Assembly: GCA_029433415.1 (NCBI GenBank)
Contig: JAQTIA010000003.1
Span: forward strand, 706,001 to 770,000
Direction: 5' to 3'
DNA length: 64,000 nucleotides
Source of the DNA: Acetobacteraceae bacterium ESL0709
GTDB taxonomy: Bacteria; Pseudomonadota; Alphaproteobacteria; Acetobacterales; Acetobacteraceae
Positions 13,190 to 21,766 of this stretch are shown piece by piece. The translations under genes were made by a program, and so were the position numbers. The number at the start of each line of letters is the position of its first letter. The stretch's first letter is position 1. A model generated the notes under the pieces. The model was not told where the DNA came from. It saw only the letters and a list, made by a program, of their open reading frames with translations, and ran no database searches.

Positions 13190-14094
13190 GAGCCCTTTTG
13201 GGAAATCAGGACTGAACATTTCGGCGCAGCATAAGGCTTCCCATGGCGATGTGGATCATGTCCTCTGCTACGTCGATACGCTGCTCGTAATCTTTTACCA
13301 GTCGGCGCCGGCGGATCATCCAGCCGAATGTTCGTTCAACAACCCAACGCCTCAAAAGGATTTTGAACCCTTTTGCCGTATCTGAGCGTCGGATAATCTC
13401 AATCGTGAAGTCGAGAAAAGCAGCTTCGTCCATCAACTGTAAGTGATCATAAGCCCCATCGGCGAATAGATGCTTCACCCACGGCCAACGTTTGCGGATG
13501 GCATCCAGGATCATCTGTCCTTCCGCACTATCTGAAATATCGGCTGGTGTCAGCCGGACCAGAAGCAGTCGGCCATCCGTATCAACCGCAATATGCTGCT
13601 TGCAGCCAACGATCTTCTTTCCAGCGTCATAACCACGTTCTTTCGCATTAGGTACCTTGATACTCTGACGGTCTATAATGCCTCCTGAAGGACGGGCTTC
13701 GCGCTCCCCTGCTTCACGATCAAGCATCAGACAGACATCATGAATGGTCTGAAACAGAAAACGACGCATCAGCCTGCGGGACCACCAATAGACGGTCTGC
13801 CACGGACCAAAATGAACCGGCAACATTTCCCAACCACAACCTGAGCGGACAAGATAACGCAGCGCATTGATGATCTCACGAAAGTCAGTTGTCCGTTTTC
13901 GACCACGCCTGTGCGCAGGCGGCATCAGGGGAACTATCCGTTCCCATTCCTCGTCGGTCAGGTCAGAGGGATAACGTTTCGTCTGGCGCGTAATGGTGGC
14001 CATTCGGCCACGTTGTTATGGTGTCCACATCCACCATTTGAAACACGCATTATCACTCTTCAAAAGCATTCAGAGCAATTTTCCAAAAGGGCTC
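13190..14094 (-). mobile_element. Complete IS5-family insertion sequence (IS1031-like group)
   Basis: A 905-bp element bounded by terminal inverted repeats that both begin GAGCCCTTTTGG (left end at 13190, right end on the other strand from 14094), with further mismatched matching inward. It is flanked by TAA at 13187-13189 and 14095-14097. This fits the 3-bp TNA target duplications of IS1031-type elements known from Acetobacter, Komagataeibacter and Gluconobacter. It carries one intact transposase gene on the minus strand. Intact ends, transposase and duplication suggest recent insertion. Group assignment is from memory of the family, not a database search. Confidence 0.93.
13206..14003 (-). 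CDS. IS5-family transposase
   Basis: 265-residue DDE transposase. The N-terminal DUF4096-type region (YPSDLTDEEWERIVPLMPP) is followed by the RNase H-like core. Recognisable parts are IIDRQSIKVP with the first catalytic Asp, KQHIAVDTDGRLL, LFADGAYD with the second Asp, and RRWVVERTFGWMIRRRRL with the Glu of the Y-(2)-R-(3)-E-(6)-K-type signature. It fills nearly the whole element and has no frameshift, so it may be active. In acetic acid bacteria such elements are known to cause phenotypic switching by insertion. Confidence 0.95.
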   Translation of the reverse strand: MATITRQTKRYPSDLTDEEWERIVPLMPPAHRRGRKRTTDFREIINALRYLVRSGCGWEMLPVHFGPWQTVYWWSRRLMRRFLFQTIHDVCLMLDREAGEREARPSGGIIDRQSIKVPNAKERGYDAGKKIVGCKQHIAVDTDGRLLLVRLTPADISDSAEGQMILDAIRKRWPWVKHLFADGAYDHLQLMDEAAFLDFTIEIIRRSDTAKGFKILLRRWVVERTFGWMIRRRRLVKDYEQRIDVAEDMIHIAMGSLMLRRNVQS

Positions 14095-14293
14095 TAAGAA
14101 GCTTGCGATGGGTAGAGTAAAACTCTCCTTCCTCTGTCCGCTCATATAAGCGGTTATGACGCATAAGACGTAAAACTTTCAGGCACGTTATCAAAACTTC
14201 CTGAAGATTATGTCCTTATTCACGTTATATTCTAACAGAAACAGCGCGTATCATGCGCTGTTATTTTCTTGGAATACTTCCCAAAGCCCGTAA

Positions 14294-14797
14294 TATTATA
14301 GGCTATGTGTCAAAAGCTATGAAGAAGGACTGGCCGAGCAGGATGAACTCGAGACACTGATTTATACCAGCTATTATGACATTGCCCCTGATAATTTTGA
14401 CTTTCTGCCCACGGGCAATCCTTATGGCCGCTATGACGGGGACGCACTGGATAATTACACTCTGGCCTCTATTACGATATTGGGTGTTGATAGTGACGTT
14501 CTTAATCAGGCCGACATCATGGAAGGCCGCGTCGTGGCACGGGAAAGACTTTCCCTTAAACAACCCTGCCCTTTACGTTACTGTGGTAACAGGCGCGGCA
14601 AGCTGGACGGAACCAGACACCTCCCTGACGCTTTACGTAAAACCCCATATAGCGAGCAGCGACAAGGAAGATGTCGATCTCAATAAAAAAGTAACGATAA
14701 CGGACAACCAGAAGAAAAAGACTGGAACGTCACCTATTCGGTCCAGCCTTTTATTCCTCCCGATCTCAGCAAGAATACCGATCAAAAAAGCGCCTGA
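14294..14797 (+). pseudogene. Frameshifted remnant of an unknown protein gene
   Basis: A protein-like reading can be followed through three blocks that change frame twice. The first block opens at 14294 (CVKSYEEGLAEQDELETL, then a segment with NPYGRYDGDALDNYT). Near 14550 it shifts to another frame (DFPLNNPALYVTVVTGAASW). Near 14710 it returns to the first frame (DWNVTYSVQPFIPPDL) and ends at a TGA at 14795-14797. The blocks join into one plausible sequence only if both shifts are corrected. No start codon is evident upstream, so the 5' end is probably lost too. I do not recognise the family. It lies just downstream of the insertion sequence. Confidence 0.55.
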
Positions 14798-14880
14798 AAT
14801 TTATAGATCTCCGGCCCCTCAAGGACTAGAACGGCCGGAGATAACACAAGTCATAGATAATTCTCTTTGAGGATAAAGTT

Positions 14881-15426
14881 ATGAAACGTAAGATTTTGCT
14901 TCTGGGAGCCGTAATCCTGGTCTCTGGTAGTCTCATACGGCCATCTCAGGCCCAATGGTATACACCCGCCGGTTCTTCAGAGGAAATAGATTTGGCAACA
15001 GGTAAACCTGCAGCTGATATGGGGACGAAAAACTACGATCCTGAAAGATATAAGCGACATGATCTGTCTGTTCCTCATTCGGAACCGATCTTTACCAACG
15101 GTCGTCAGGTGGGACGAATTGACCAGCATGGCGAGGTTTATGATGACAGGGGCCGTTCAGTAGGTCTTATCGATCCTAAGGACGGCACCATCATCTATAA
15201 TGGCCGTCAGGCTGGTTACGTTGACGCCAATGGTGATATCCATGATGATCGCGGTCGTGTCGTTACCAGCAGCGGCTCCAACGGTAATGTTGTTATTGAT
15301 GGTCGCCAAGCTGGTCGCGTGGATAGCCAAGGCAGCGTTTATGACGACAGAGGCCGCAGCATAGGCCAAGTCTCCGCCGACAACAACGCCGTAGGCGCCC
15401 TCATGCTCCTTCAGAACCAGCACTGA
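14881..15426 (+). CDS. Secreted protein with repeated GRQ-G-hD-G-hYDDRGR units
   Basis: 181 residues. The signal peptide runs to about residue 24 (cleavage after PSQA). The second half holds about four short repeats of the pattern GRQ-x-G-x-hD-x-x-G-x-hYDDRGR-x-hG (for example GRQVGRIDQHGEVYDDRGRS). Such 20-30 residue units resemble the five-bladed 'beta-flower' type of small secreted protein; that comparison is from memory and not certain. Function is unknown, probably periplasmic or surface-exposed. It is preceded by TGAGGATAAAGTT, giving a good GAGG ribosome site. It follows a pseudogene and stands alone. Confidence 0.75.
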   Translation: MKRKILLLGAVILVSGSLIRPSQAQWYTPAGSSEEIDLATGKPAADMGTKNYDPERYKRHDLSVPHSEPIFTNGRQVGRIDQHGEVYDDRGRSVGLIDPKDGTIIYNGRQAGYVDANGDIHDDRGRVVTSSGSNGNVVIDGRQAGRVDSQGSVYDDRGRSIGQVSADNNAVGALMLLQNQH

Positions 15427-15803
15427 GCAATAACACTACAAAAAACAACCCCAAAGTGTGTTTTTTATAAGAGGATCTATCATCATATCATTAATATACC
15501 GAAATAAACTTTATCACTAATGATCAAAATTCGTTAAAGCTTTAACTGGATTCATCAAAAGCCGTTTGCCAGGAAAGACTATGAAAGCGATTTGTCACAA
15601 ACAAACAGTGACCAGATCGACACCTATTGATTGCAGGAACTTATTTTCGTGACAGACTATAATTCTACCTTCCCGTAGCACATTAAAGGACTGAGTCTTC
15701 CTTATTCCTGATCTGTTTTACTCCCAGCCTGCTCTCCATTTGCTGCAAAGAAACATGAGCAGGGATGGATTTATGGGTACAAAACAGGCTAAAATAAGGC
15801 TGT
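15427..15803. other. Gap without a recognisable gene
   Basis: About 380 bases between the repeat protein and the CNNM/CBS protein gene. It is AT-rich in its first half. I see no convincing open frame, RNA gene or perfect terminator. A weak AAGG at 15793-15796 serves the next gene. The promoter of that gene should lie here but no clear -35/-10 pair stands out. Confidence 0.4.
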
Positions 15804-17189
15804 ATGTCTTTTTTATCTGCGAATCTCCATCCCTATTGGCTTTTTGCCGTAGGGACTTTCTGTACACTGGTGCTGATCGGGATTTCCATTCTGATCTCAC
15901 TGTCTGAAATTTCCTTTGCGGCGGCCCGTGAATCACGTATGCGCGGCCTCGCCGAAGAAGGCGACAAGCGCGCCAAAGCCTTTCTGGCCCTGCGCCGTAA
16001 TAGCGGCAAGGTCATGACAGCCATTCAGATCTGCCTGAACGCTATGGGCATATTGGGGGGTATCGTAGGAGATTCCATGCTGGGTCATCCCCTCGGGCAC
16101 ATGCTTAGAGAGTGGGGGATGGCACCCGTTCTGGCACAGGAGTTCGGCTCGCTGATTGCCTTCTTTCTGGTCACAGGGCTATTTGTGCTCTTCGCTGATC
16201 TGCTTCCCAAAAGGGTTGCGATGAATGCGCCTAATCAGGTTGCACTTAAGGTCTCGTGGTTTCCTGCTCTGACGCTGAAACTGCTCTATCCAGCTGTCTG
16301 GATATTTTCCCATATTTCGGATGCCCTTTTACGCGTCCTGCACATTCCCGCTGCCCCTATGGTTGAACGCATGACGCCGGAAGATCTTCGCGCCGTTCTC
16401 GCTGCGGGCACAGCATCAGGTGTGTTGCTGGAGCAAGAACATCAGATGATCCAGAACGTCATGGCACTACAGGACCGCTCTGTGACTTCTGCCATGACCC
16501 CGCGTGACGAGATTGTCTATCTGGAAGTCAGCGAAAGTCTGGAAAGCCAGCGCGACAAGGTGCGCGTGCGTCCCTATTCGCGCTATCCGCTTTGCGATGG
16601 CGGGCTTGATCATGTCATTGGTTCTATCAGGGCGGAGGATGTTCTGGTGGCCATGGTTGACGAACCCGCTGCCAGCAAAACGGATAAGACTACACAAACA
16701 AGCCAGATCTTCCAGATGCGGCGGGACGTGCTGTCACTGCCTGATACGCTTAATTTGTGGGAGACTCTGGCGCAATTTGATACACATGGCGCCGGCTTTG
16801 CCTTGATCATCAATGAATATGGACTTGTTGTCGGATTGACCACCTATAAGGATATTATGGGTGCGCTGATGGACGGGCTGGCGAACCCCTTTGAAGAACA
16901 GGCCATCGTGCCGCGCGACAAGGATTCATGGCTGATTGATGGGGCTGCTCCAATTGGCGATGTTGTACGCGAGCTTGATATACCGCTTTTTGAGGATGGC
17001 CATAATGTCGATACGATTGGTGGTTTTGTCATGCACCGCCTGCGGCGCATGGCCCGCAAGGCGGATCGCGTAAAGGCTTCCGGCTTCTGTTTTGAAGTGG
17101 TGGATGTCGAGGGTTTCCGCATCAATCAGCTTCTGGTCACGCGGATTTCGGCACTTGATAGCCGAGAAAAAGAGCAAAGGAAAAGCTGA
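15804..17189 (+). CDS. CNNM/CBS-domain membrane protein (HlyC/CorC family, YtfL/PaeA-like)
   Basis: 461-residue inner-membrane protein with the classic three-part layout: an N-terminal CNNM (DUF21) region with about four membrane spans (first FAVGTFCTLVLIGISILIS, with the conserved LSEISFAAARESRM), a CBS pair at about residues 205-340, and a C-terminal CorC/HlyC domain. Relatives act in magnesium or cobalt efflux; E. coli YtfL (PaeA) is linked to polyamine export. The substrate cannot be told from sequence, and the label haemolysin often given to this family is misleading. The pncA ATG follows the stop directly, so the two are likely cotranscribed. Confidence 0.85.
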   Translation: MSFLSANLHPYWLFAVGTFCTLVLIGISILISLSEISFAAARESRMRGLAEEGDKRAKAFLALRRNSGKVMTAIQICLNAMGILGGIVGDSMLGHPLGHMLREWGMAPVLAQEFGSLIAFFLVTGLFVLFADLLPKRVAMNAPNQVALKVSWFPALTLKLLYPAVWIFSHISDALLRVLHIPAAPMVERMTPEDLRAVLAAGTASGVLLEQEHQMIQNVMALQDRSVTSAMTPRDEIVYLEVSESLESQRDKVRVRPYSRYPLCDGGLDHVIGSIRAEDVLVAMVDEPAASKTDKTTQTSQIFQMRRDVLSLPDTLNLWETLAQFDTHGAGFALIINEYGLVVGLTTYKDIMGALMDGLANPFEEQAIVPRDKDSWLIDGAAPIGDVVRELDIPLFEDGHNVDTIGGFVMHRLRRMARKADRVKASGFCFEVVDVEGFRINQLLVTRISALDSREKEQRKS

Positions 17190-17747
17190 ATGTTCATCAT
17201 GCCACGTCCCGGAGATGCCCTGCTGATTATTGACATGCAGAACGATTTTCTCCCTGGCGGGGCATTGCCTGTCCCCGGTGGGAATGAACTCATTCCTCTG
17301 ATTAACAAGCAGGCCACGTTGGGATTTACGACCGTTGTTGCCAGCCGGGACTGGCACCCTGAAAATCACTGTTCCTTCATTGGCTCGGGCGGGAAATGGC
17401 CACCTCATTGCGTTAAAGAAACAAATGGTGCTGCGTTCGCTCCCTCTCTCCTGTTGCCACCCGGAACTCATATACTTAGTAAAGGCACTTACCCTGAGTG
17501 TGAAAGTTATTCCGCCTTCAAGGATGAAAACGGAACGTCGACCGGTCTTGAGGGATCTCTAAGGTCATATTCAATCAGACGTGTATTTCTCTGTGGAGTT
17601 GCCCTTGATTATTGTGTCAAAGCAAGTGCCCTGGATAGTGTAAAGGCAGGGTTTGAGACGCATCTTCTGCCCGATCTGACACGTTCTATTGGCAAGGCCA
17701 TGGATACGCTGGAATTTTTATGGGGACATGATGTGAGGATTGAATGA
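17190..17747 (+). CDS. pncA: Nicotinamidase
   Basis: Hydrolyses nicotinamide to nicotinate for NAD salvage, in the cytoplasm. The 185-residue product has the isochorismatase-like fold with Asp15 in LLIIDMQNDFLPGGAL, metal ligands in SRDWHPENHCSF, the WPPHC motif, the lysine region SKGTYPECESYSAF and the nucleophile Cys in CGVALDYCVKASA. Asp, Lys and Cys form the expected triad. The ATG at 17190 is immediately after the upstream stop; a second ATG at 17199 is an alternative. The gene end overlaps the next start by 4 bases (ATGA). Confidence 0.93.
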   Translation: MFIMPRPGDALLIIDMQNDFLPGGALPVPGGNELIPLINKQATLGFTTVVASRDWHPENHCSFIGSGGKWPPHCVKETNGAAFAPSLLLPPGTHILSKGTYPECESYSAFKDENGTSTGLEGSLRSYSIRRVFLCGVALDYCVKASALDSVKAGFETHLLPDLTRSIGKAMDTLEFLWGHDVRIE

Positions 17748-18454
17748 GACAGATTCTACATCTTTCTACCCTATTGGCACTATCCCTTGTGACATTCTCT
17801 TCTGCCAGAGCAGAACTGAATGAAGAAGCGTTCAGGAAGGCGACACCGCGTTCTATTCTTGTTATGCCTCCCGTAATCACCATTTCCGGCGTTTCCAGCG
17901 ATACGGATGGCAAAATCGCAAGTGCTTTTATGTCACAAATAGTTCAGCCCTTGGCAGAAGGGGGCTATTATGTCACTCCTATTGTTAATGAGCTGGAAAC
18001 ATTTCGTCATAGCAGCGCCCGGACACCCGACGTCATTAACAAACTCCCTGCCCAAGAACTTTATAATATTTTTAGTGCGGACACAGCGCTTTACACTCAC
18101 ATGGCCGTATATAATGCCCTTGTAAAAGTGTGGCGTTCTTATGGGATTAATGGCGACTTTCCCGCTTATGACGTCTACAGGACTTGCGATATTACAGAAA
18201 CGCTCGTTGATCTGAAAACGGGACAGACTTTATGGGAGAAAAAGTCCTTTATCGCCGGGAGTGACACAAACAAGAACAAGAGCTTCTGGGGAGAAGTCAA
18301 TATGTCCCTGACGCTGCTGGGTGACATAGCCACTTTTACAACACCGGATAAAACCTATCTGGCCGCAGGGCCCCTTACGGAAAAGGCACTAGCCATCGGT
18401 CAGAAGGACGGTCTCCCCTATGGGCCGCTCTCTCCTCGTTATCGTGAGAAATGA
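17744..18454 (+). CDS. DUF799/GNA1162-like periplasmic protein
   Basis: 236 residues with a signal peptide (LLALSLVTFSSARA, cleaved near residue 23) but no lipobox Cys. The mature start SILVMPPVITISGVSSDT and the later YRTCDITETLVDLKTGQTLWEKK resemble DUF799 (GNA1162-type) proteins, which have a CsgG/LpoB-like fold. These usually sit with CsgG and DUF4810 genes and are lipoproteins. Here the partners are missing and the lipobox is lost. The start overlaps the pncA stop (ATGA), so it belongs to the same transcript as pncA and the CNNM protein, an unusual grouping. Role unknown, probably envelope-associated. Confidence 0.65.
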   Translation: MRQILHLSTLLALSLVTFSSARAELNEEAFRKATPRSILVMPPVITISGVSSDTDGKIASAFMSQIVQPLAEGGYYVTPIVNELETFRHSSARTPDVINKLPAQELYNIFSADTALYTHMAVYNALVKVWRSYGINGDFPAYDVYRTCDITETLVDLKTGQTLWEKKSFIAGSDTNKNKSFWGEVNMSLTLLGDIATFTTPDKTYLAAGPLTEKALAIGQKDGLPYGPLSPRYREK

Positions 18455-18778
18455 GATCGTAATTTTTGTGCTAAAACTTGACTCATAATCAGCAAGAAGC
18501 TGTTTCTACGTCATATTATTTTTTATATGCAATATTTCCGTATCGTAATTTTCTTGTCAGATAAAGTTAATCTAACCATTTTTAAATAATTTAGACAGAA
18601 AATGACTAACAAACATTTAATCAAACTAGACTATTTTCAGAGTTGCATTCCACCAATACTTTCCGTTAACATTCTCCTTGACTTCTCTTCCAGGATATGG
18701 AAGCGTGTCGACGTCGGACCGAGCGAGAGCTGGAACCTCTCTGCCCAGTCCTAACCACAAACTGAGAGGCACTCAGCT
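18455..18778. other. Gap with a short repeat; only a doubtful 50-codon frame
   Basis: About 320 AT-rich bases. A 50-codon frame at 18602-18754 (MTNKHLIKLDYFQS...) has a poor ribosome site and is probably chance. Positions 18711-18731 match 18957-18978 inside the next gene almost perfectly (one substitution and one inserted base). A small hairpin (CTGAG/CTCAG) at about 18760-18776 lies just before the next ATG. Confidence 0.4.
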
Positions 18779-19009
18779 ATGGCTATGAATGTATTTAACA
18801 TGGGCGACCGTGTTACTGCTAGGGGCGGTCCAGGGGAAGGAACTGTTTCCCCTGGCACTCAGCCCGTAATTTACTCTGCGATAAAACAGGGTGAAATAAC
18901 CTCTTTTTTCACTGAAAAGAGGTGTCAGACGGTACACATTATTACGTATCATCTGAACGTCGGACCGGGCGAGAAGCTAGCGTCTCGTCGTACATTCCAC
19001 TTCTGCTGA
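18779..19009 (+). CDS. Small hypothetical protein, possibly SH3-like barrel
   Basis: 76 residues starting at an ATG with GAGAGG about 9 bases upstream. The start MAMNVFNMGDRVTARGGPGEGTV resembles the first strands of small KOW/SH3-like barrel proteins, in which a basic turn follows a GDRV motif; this is only a resemblance. The C-terminal ITYHLNVGPGEKLASRR contains the second copy of the short repeat noted in the upstream gap. A possible coding hairpin (CCTCTTTT/AAAAGAGG) lies near 18899-18921. Function unknown. Confidence 0.45.
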   Translation: MAMNVFNMGDRVTARGGPGEGTVSPGTQPVIYSAIKQGEITSFFTEKRCQTVHIITYHLNVGPGEKLASRRTFHFC

Positions 19010-19025
19010 AATAATTAATAATTAT

Positions 19026-19406
19026 ATGTACTCTCAGTTTGTGAGAAGCGTCGTGCGACAATGGAGCAGGGCTTTTCAAGGTCCTGATTTACAGACGTCG
19101 CACGACGCCTCAACCCTCATTTCTGCTATGCGCTCTTGTATAGACCGCTACCCAGTATGCTATTTTCTTAACCGGCAGGAACTCAGGGCGTTTTCAGCCT
19201 TTCTTGACGCTCTCATAGCATTATCGGGAGCCGGGACAGAGCTGACACGCTTCAATCCCCCACTTCTGACCCTCCAGGACAAAATTATTAATTCTTCCAT
19301 GGGACTAATGTTGCGCCAGCATGATCTGGAATTATTGGATCATGTTCTTCTGCAACTTGAAGCAACACTGCGAACTGAAAAGAAAATACCTCTTCCCAGT
19401 TCCTGA
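19026..19406 (+). CDS. Hypothetical alpha-helical protein
   Basis: 126 residues, no signal peptide, no membrane span. It looks all-helical, with two Cys (SCIDRYPVCYFL) and a leucine-rich second half (LQDKIINSSMGLMLRQHDLELL). The start ATG at 19026 lies 16 bases after the previous stop and lacks a strong ribosome site, so coupling with the previous gene is possible. I do not recognise the family. It is similar in size and helical character to the two proteins at 21.1-22.1 kb, but I see no real sequence match to them. Confidence 0.5.
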   Translation: MYSQFVRSVVRQWSRAFQGPDLQTSHDASTLISAMRSCIDRYPVCYFLNRQELRAFSAFLDALIALSGAGTELTRFNPPLLTLQDKIINSSMGLMLRQHDLELLDHVLLQLEATLRTEKKIPLPSS

Positions 19407-19424
19407 GATTATCATGGGGGAGAA

Positions 19425-20921
19425 TTAATGAGAACGTCTCTCCCCCAGCCACCCTCCTCTGAAACCAGCTTTATTTAGCGCCGTACGGATAACAGGATTT
19501 TTCTTCATGACATTCCAGACAAATTGACTGCGATAATTCTCAATCATAAGCAAGATCGGCCCCTGATCAATGCCGATTTGCTGTCCATCAGCCCAGAAAC
19601 CATTTTCCGTCTTGAAAGTCGGATTAAACGCATCAACAAAGCCATAGCGATTATAGATTCTATCGCCGTAACGACGTTTCATTTCCTTTAGTGCCGGCAG
19701 GGCAATTTCAGGCGCAATGGCAACAGAGCCTCCTGCCGCAGTCGGCGCAATGGTCCCATCATCATTGATATAATCACGCCCCGCACCACGGGCACTATAA
19801 GAAAGAAAATGTCTTTTAATGCCATCCTGCTCTTTCGTGATATCGCCAGGACCATCGCTGGCTGTCAGCCCCCAGACATCCTGGCTGTAATCTGACCAAT
19901 TTCCCGGATTGGCCTTGGCATATTCACGCTGTGCGTAGACTGCCTCGCGGCTATTTTTGAAATAATCCGTTTCATGTCTACGATTGAAAGAATCCTTGAT
20001 CTCCCGAAAATCAATCCACGATTCTGTATATTGATGCCCAAATAGCGGCGCAAAATTCAGGAATGTATGTCCCTGAAACTGCCCCCACTGGTTATTATAG
20101 GTTTGCGTCCAATCTTTCCATAAGGCCGACGGCAGGGGATGTGTTGGCGAGGCGAGGGCCAGAAGATAGATGATTAGCCCCTCATTATAGCCCTTCCAGT
20201 CAACAGGAATAAATTTATCAGGCGGGAACCACCCCATGCTGAGCCATTGGCCATTATGGCGCATCCATTGCCAATCCACCCGGCGGTAAAGACGGTTAGC
20301 AATCGTTCTGATTTCCTTTTCCTGCGGTGTTGCGCGATCATAATAGGACTGGGTAAAAAGCACACCTCCCATCAACAAGGCGGTATCCACACTGGAAAGT
20401 TCGGACCATTCTGCCACACGCAGACCCGTTTTTGGGTCAAGAAAATGATAATAGAACCCATGGAAACCCGCCGCACCGACCGGTTTGTCATTCTGTGGCA
20501 ACCTATCAAGGAAACGCAGTGTCGTTAATGTGCGATCAACAGCCTGCTTGCGGGTAATATACCCTCTCTGCACGCCGATTCCATAAGACGTAAGCCCAAA
20601 CCCGACACTCGCAATACTGGCCGCGCCGTCTGGCACAGGCGTACGGTCCGGGATAAGACCATTTTGCGAATTTGCATTATCCCAGAACCAGTCAAACGTC
20701 CGATGCTCAAGATCATCAAGAAAAATCCTGTCATCTTCACTCAAATTTTGAGTCTTTTCATCCCCTCCACTCTGTGAAGATGTCGTCATATTCGCCATTT
20801 CCAAAGCATGAGAAGGAGAATTCAAAACCGTAAAAGTGACGACCGCTCCCAAAAGCAAAAAGGAAAGATAATGAAACATATTCCTTCTGTGGGATTGTCT
20901 AGAAAACGCATTTCCAAGCAA
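19425..20921 (-). CDS. Secreted glycoamylase-family protein (GH144-like)
   Basis: 498 residues, exported. The proposed TTG start at 20921 gives a signal peptide with a basic n-region (RQSHRR) and a hydrophobic core (YLSFLLLGAVVTFTVL); GGGAG lies 7-8 bases upstream. An ATG at 20879 would remove the basic residues. The mature protein has the (alpha/alpha)6 glycoamylase-like layout: RTFDWFWDNANSQNGLIPDR, TALLMGGVLF, the YNEGLIIYLLALASPTHPLP core, FAPLFGHQYTESWIDFR and WGLTASDGPG. Relatives include GH144 beta-1,2-glucanases, so a beta-glucan may be the substrate. Stands alone, convergent with the 19026 gene. Confidence 0.85.
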   Translation of the reverse strand: MLGNAFSRQSHRRNMFHYLSFLLLGAVVTFTVLNSPSHALEMANMTTSSQSGGDEKTQNLSEDDRIFLDDLEHRTFDWFWDNANSQNGLIPDRTPVPDGAASIASVGFGLTSYGIGVQRGYITRKQAVDRTLTTLRFLDRLPQNDKPVGAAGFHGFYYHFLDPKTGLRVAEWSELSSVDTALLMGGVLFTQSYYDRATPQEKEIRTIANRLYRRVDWQWMRHNGQWLSMGWFPPDKFIPVDWKGYNEGLIIYLLALASPTHPLPSALWKDWTQTYNNQWGQFQGHTFLNFAPLFGHQYTESWIDFREIKDSFNRRHETDYFKNSREAVYAQREYAKANPGNWSDYSQDVWGLTASDGPGDITKEQDGIKRHFLSYSARGAGRDYINDDGTIAPTAAGGSVAIAPEIALPALKEMKRRYGDRIYNRYGFVDAFNPTFKTENGFWADGQQIGIDQGPILLMIENYRSQFVWNVMKKNPVIRTALNKAGFRGGWLGERRSH

Positions 20922-21112
20922 AAAGATTCTCCCGATTTGTTTTTCCTTATTTTCCCGGGATTATTCCGTAATCATACCCCAAACGTGCCCGACCCATGTC
21001 GCGGAAAGGCCCCACCTTTCCTCCGAAATGAACGAGCAAAAGGACGGGAGCATTAAATTCAACCGCCCCCACAAACAAAATTATGGAATAAAATACTCGC
21101 CCCGGGACAGCC

Positions 21113-21475
21113 TTATGCGGAGGCACCCTCCCCTTGGGACAAAATGTCAACCAAATCCTTATCATCATGTTTCAGAAGCCCTGCCACATTGGCATAGGCC
21201 TCCTCAACAACGACGAAAAGATCGCGAAACTTCTCTGAAAGAGGAGAGTGTTTAATATAGCTGATAATATTATTAAGGATGTTACTGCAGATCTTCAGCG
21301 GGCATATATCAGACCGATCAAAAGCAAGTTTGAAACTCGCCAGGGCCTCAGATGTCAACTCTATGACATTCTCAAGGAAATAAGAGGATTCCCTCGGCTC
21401 ATAGGCCGCAGCCATCTGACGAAAATGGCAATAAGCATCCAACTTTAACAAACTTTGTTCAGCATCCACGACCAT
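21113..21475 (-). CDS. Hypothetical helical protein, paralogue of the next gene upstream
   Basis: About 120 residues from the ATG at 21475, with TAAGG 4 bases upstream; a TTG at 21502 would add nine residues. No signal peptide or membrane span. It aligns end to end with the 21767-22132 product: DAEQSLLKLDAYCHFRQM against NAEQCLLGISSYCQFQRM, CPLKICSNILNNI against CLLKMCNNTLQNV, and KFRDLFVVVEEAYANV against RYKDLLSLVKQAYSDV. Conserved Tyr-Cys and Cys-x-Lys-x-Cys-like spots stand out. Family not recognised. Duplicate neighbours suggest a lineage-specific accessory family. Confidence 0.6.
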   Translation of the reverse strand: MVVDAEQSLLKLDAYCHFRQMAAAYEPRESSYFLENVIELTSEALASFKLAFDRSDICPLKICSNILNNIISYIKHSPLSEKFRDLFVVVEEAYANVAGLLKHDDKDLVDILSQGEGASA

Positions 21476-21766
21476 TAACCTTACAGGAAAGATCAAAACC
21501 AACTCAGATGAACCTGTATCAACGACGCGATTTTACCCTAAAAGGCGAAAACTCTCAATAATTTTATATAATGTTAAAACCTGTTACAATTATCCACTAA
21601 GCCTCTCAGAAAAGCCAGCTTCGTACCCTATCTGCTTTGTTAAGACAAAAAGCGTCAAAATGCACATGCTGTGACCCTGGAACACCAAAAGTTAATTTAC
21701 CCTTAATACAGACTCTGTTCCTTATTAAAAGGTAAATTAATTCCTGAATGATCGTATCCTGTAAAA

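Noticed and set aside
18602..18754. 50-codon plus-strand frame in the leader of the 18779 gene
   Set aside because: Weak ribosome site and no family pattern; similarity to the next gene comes only from the short nucleotide repeat.
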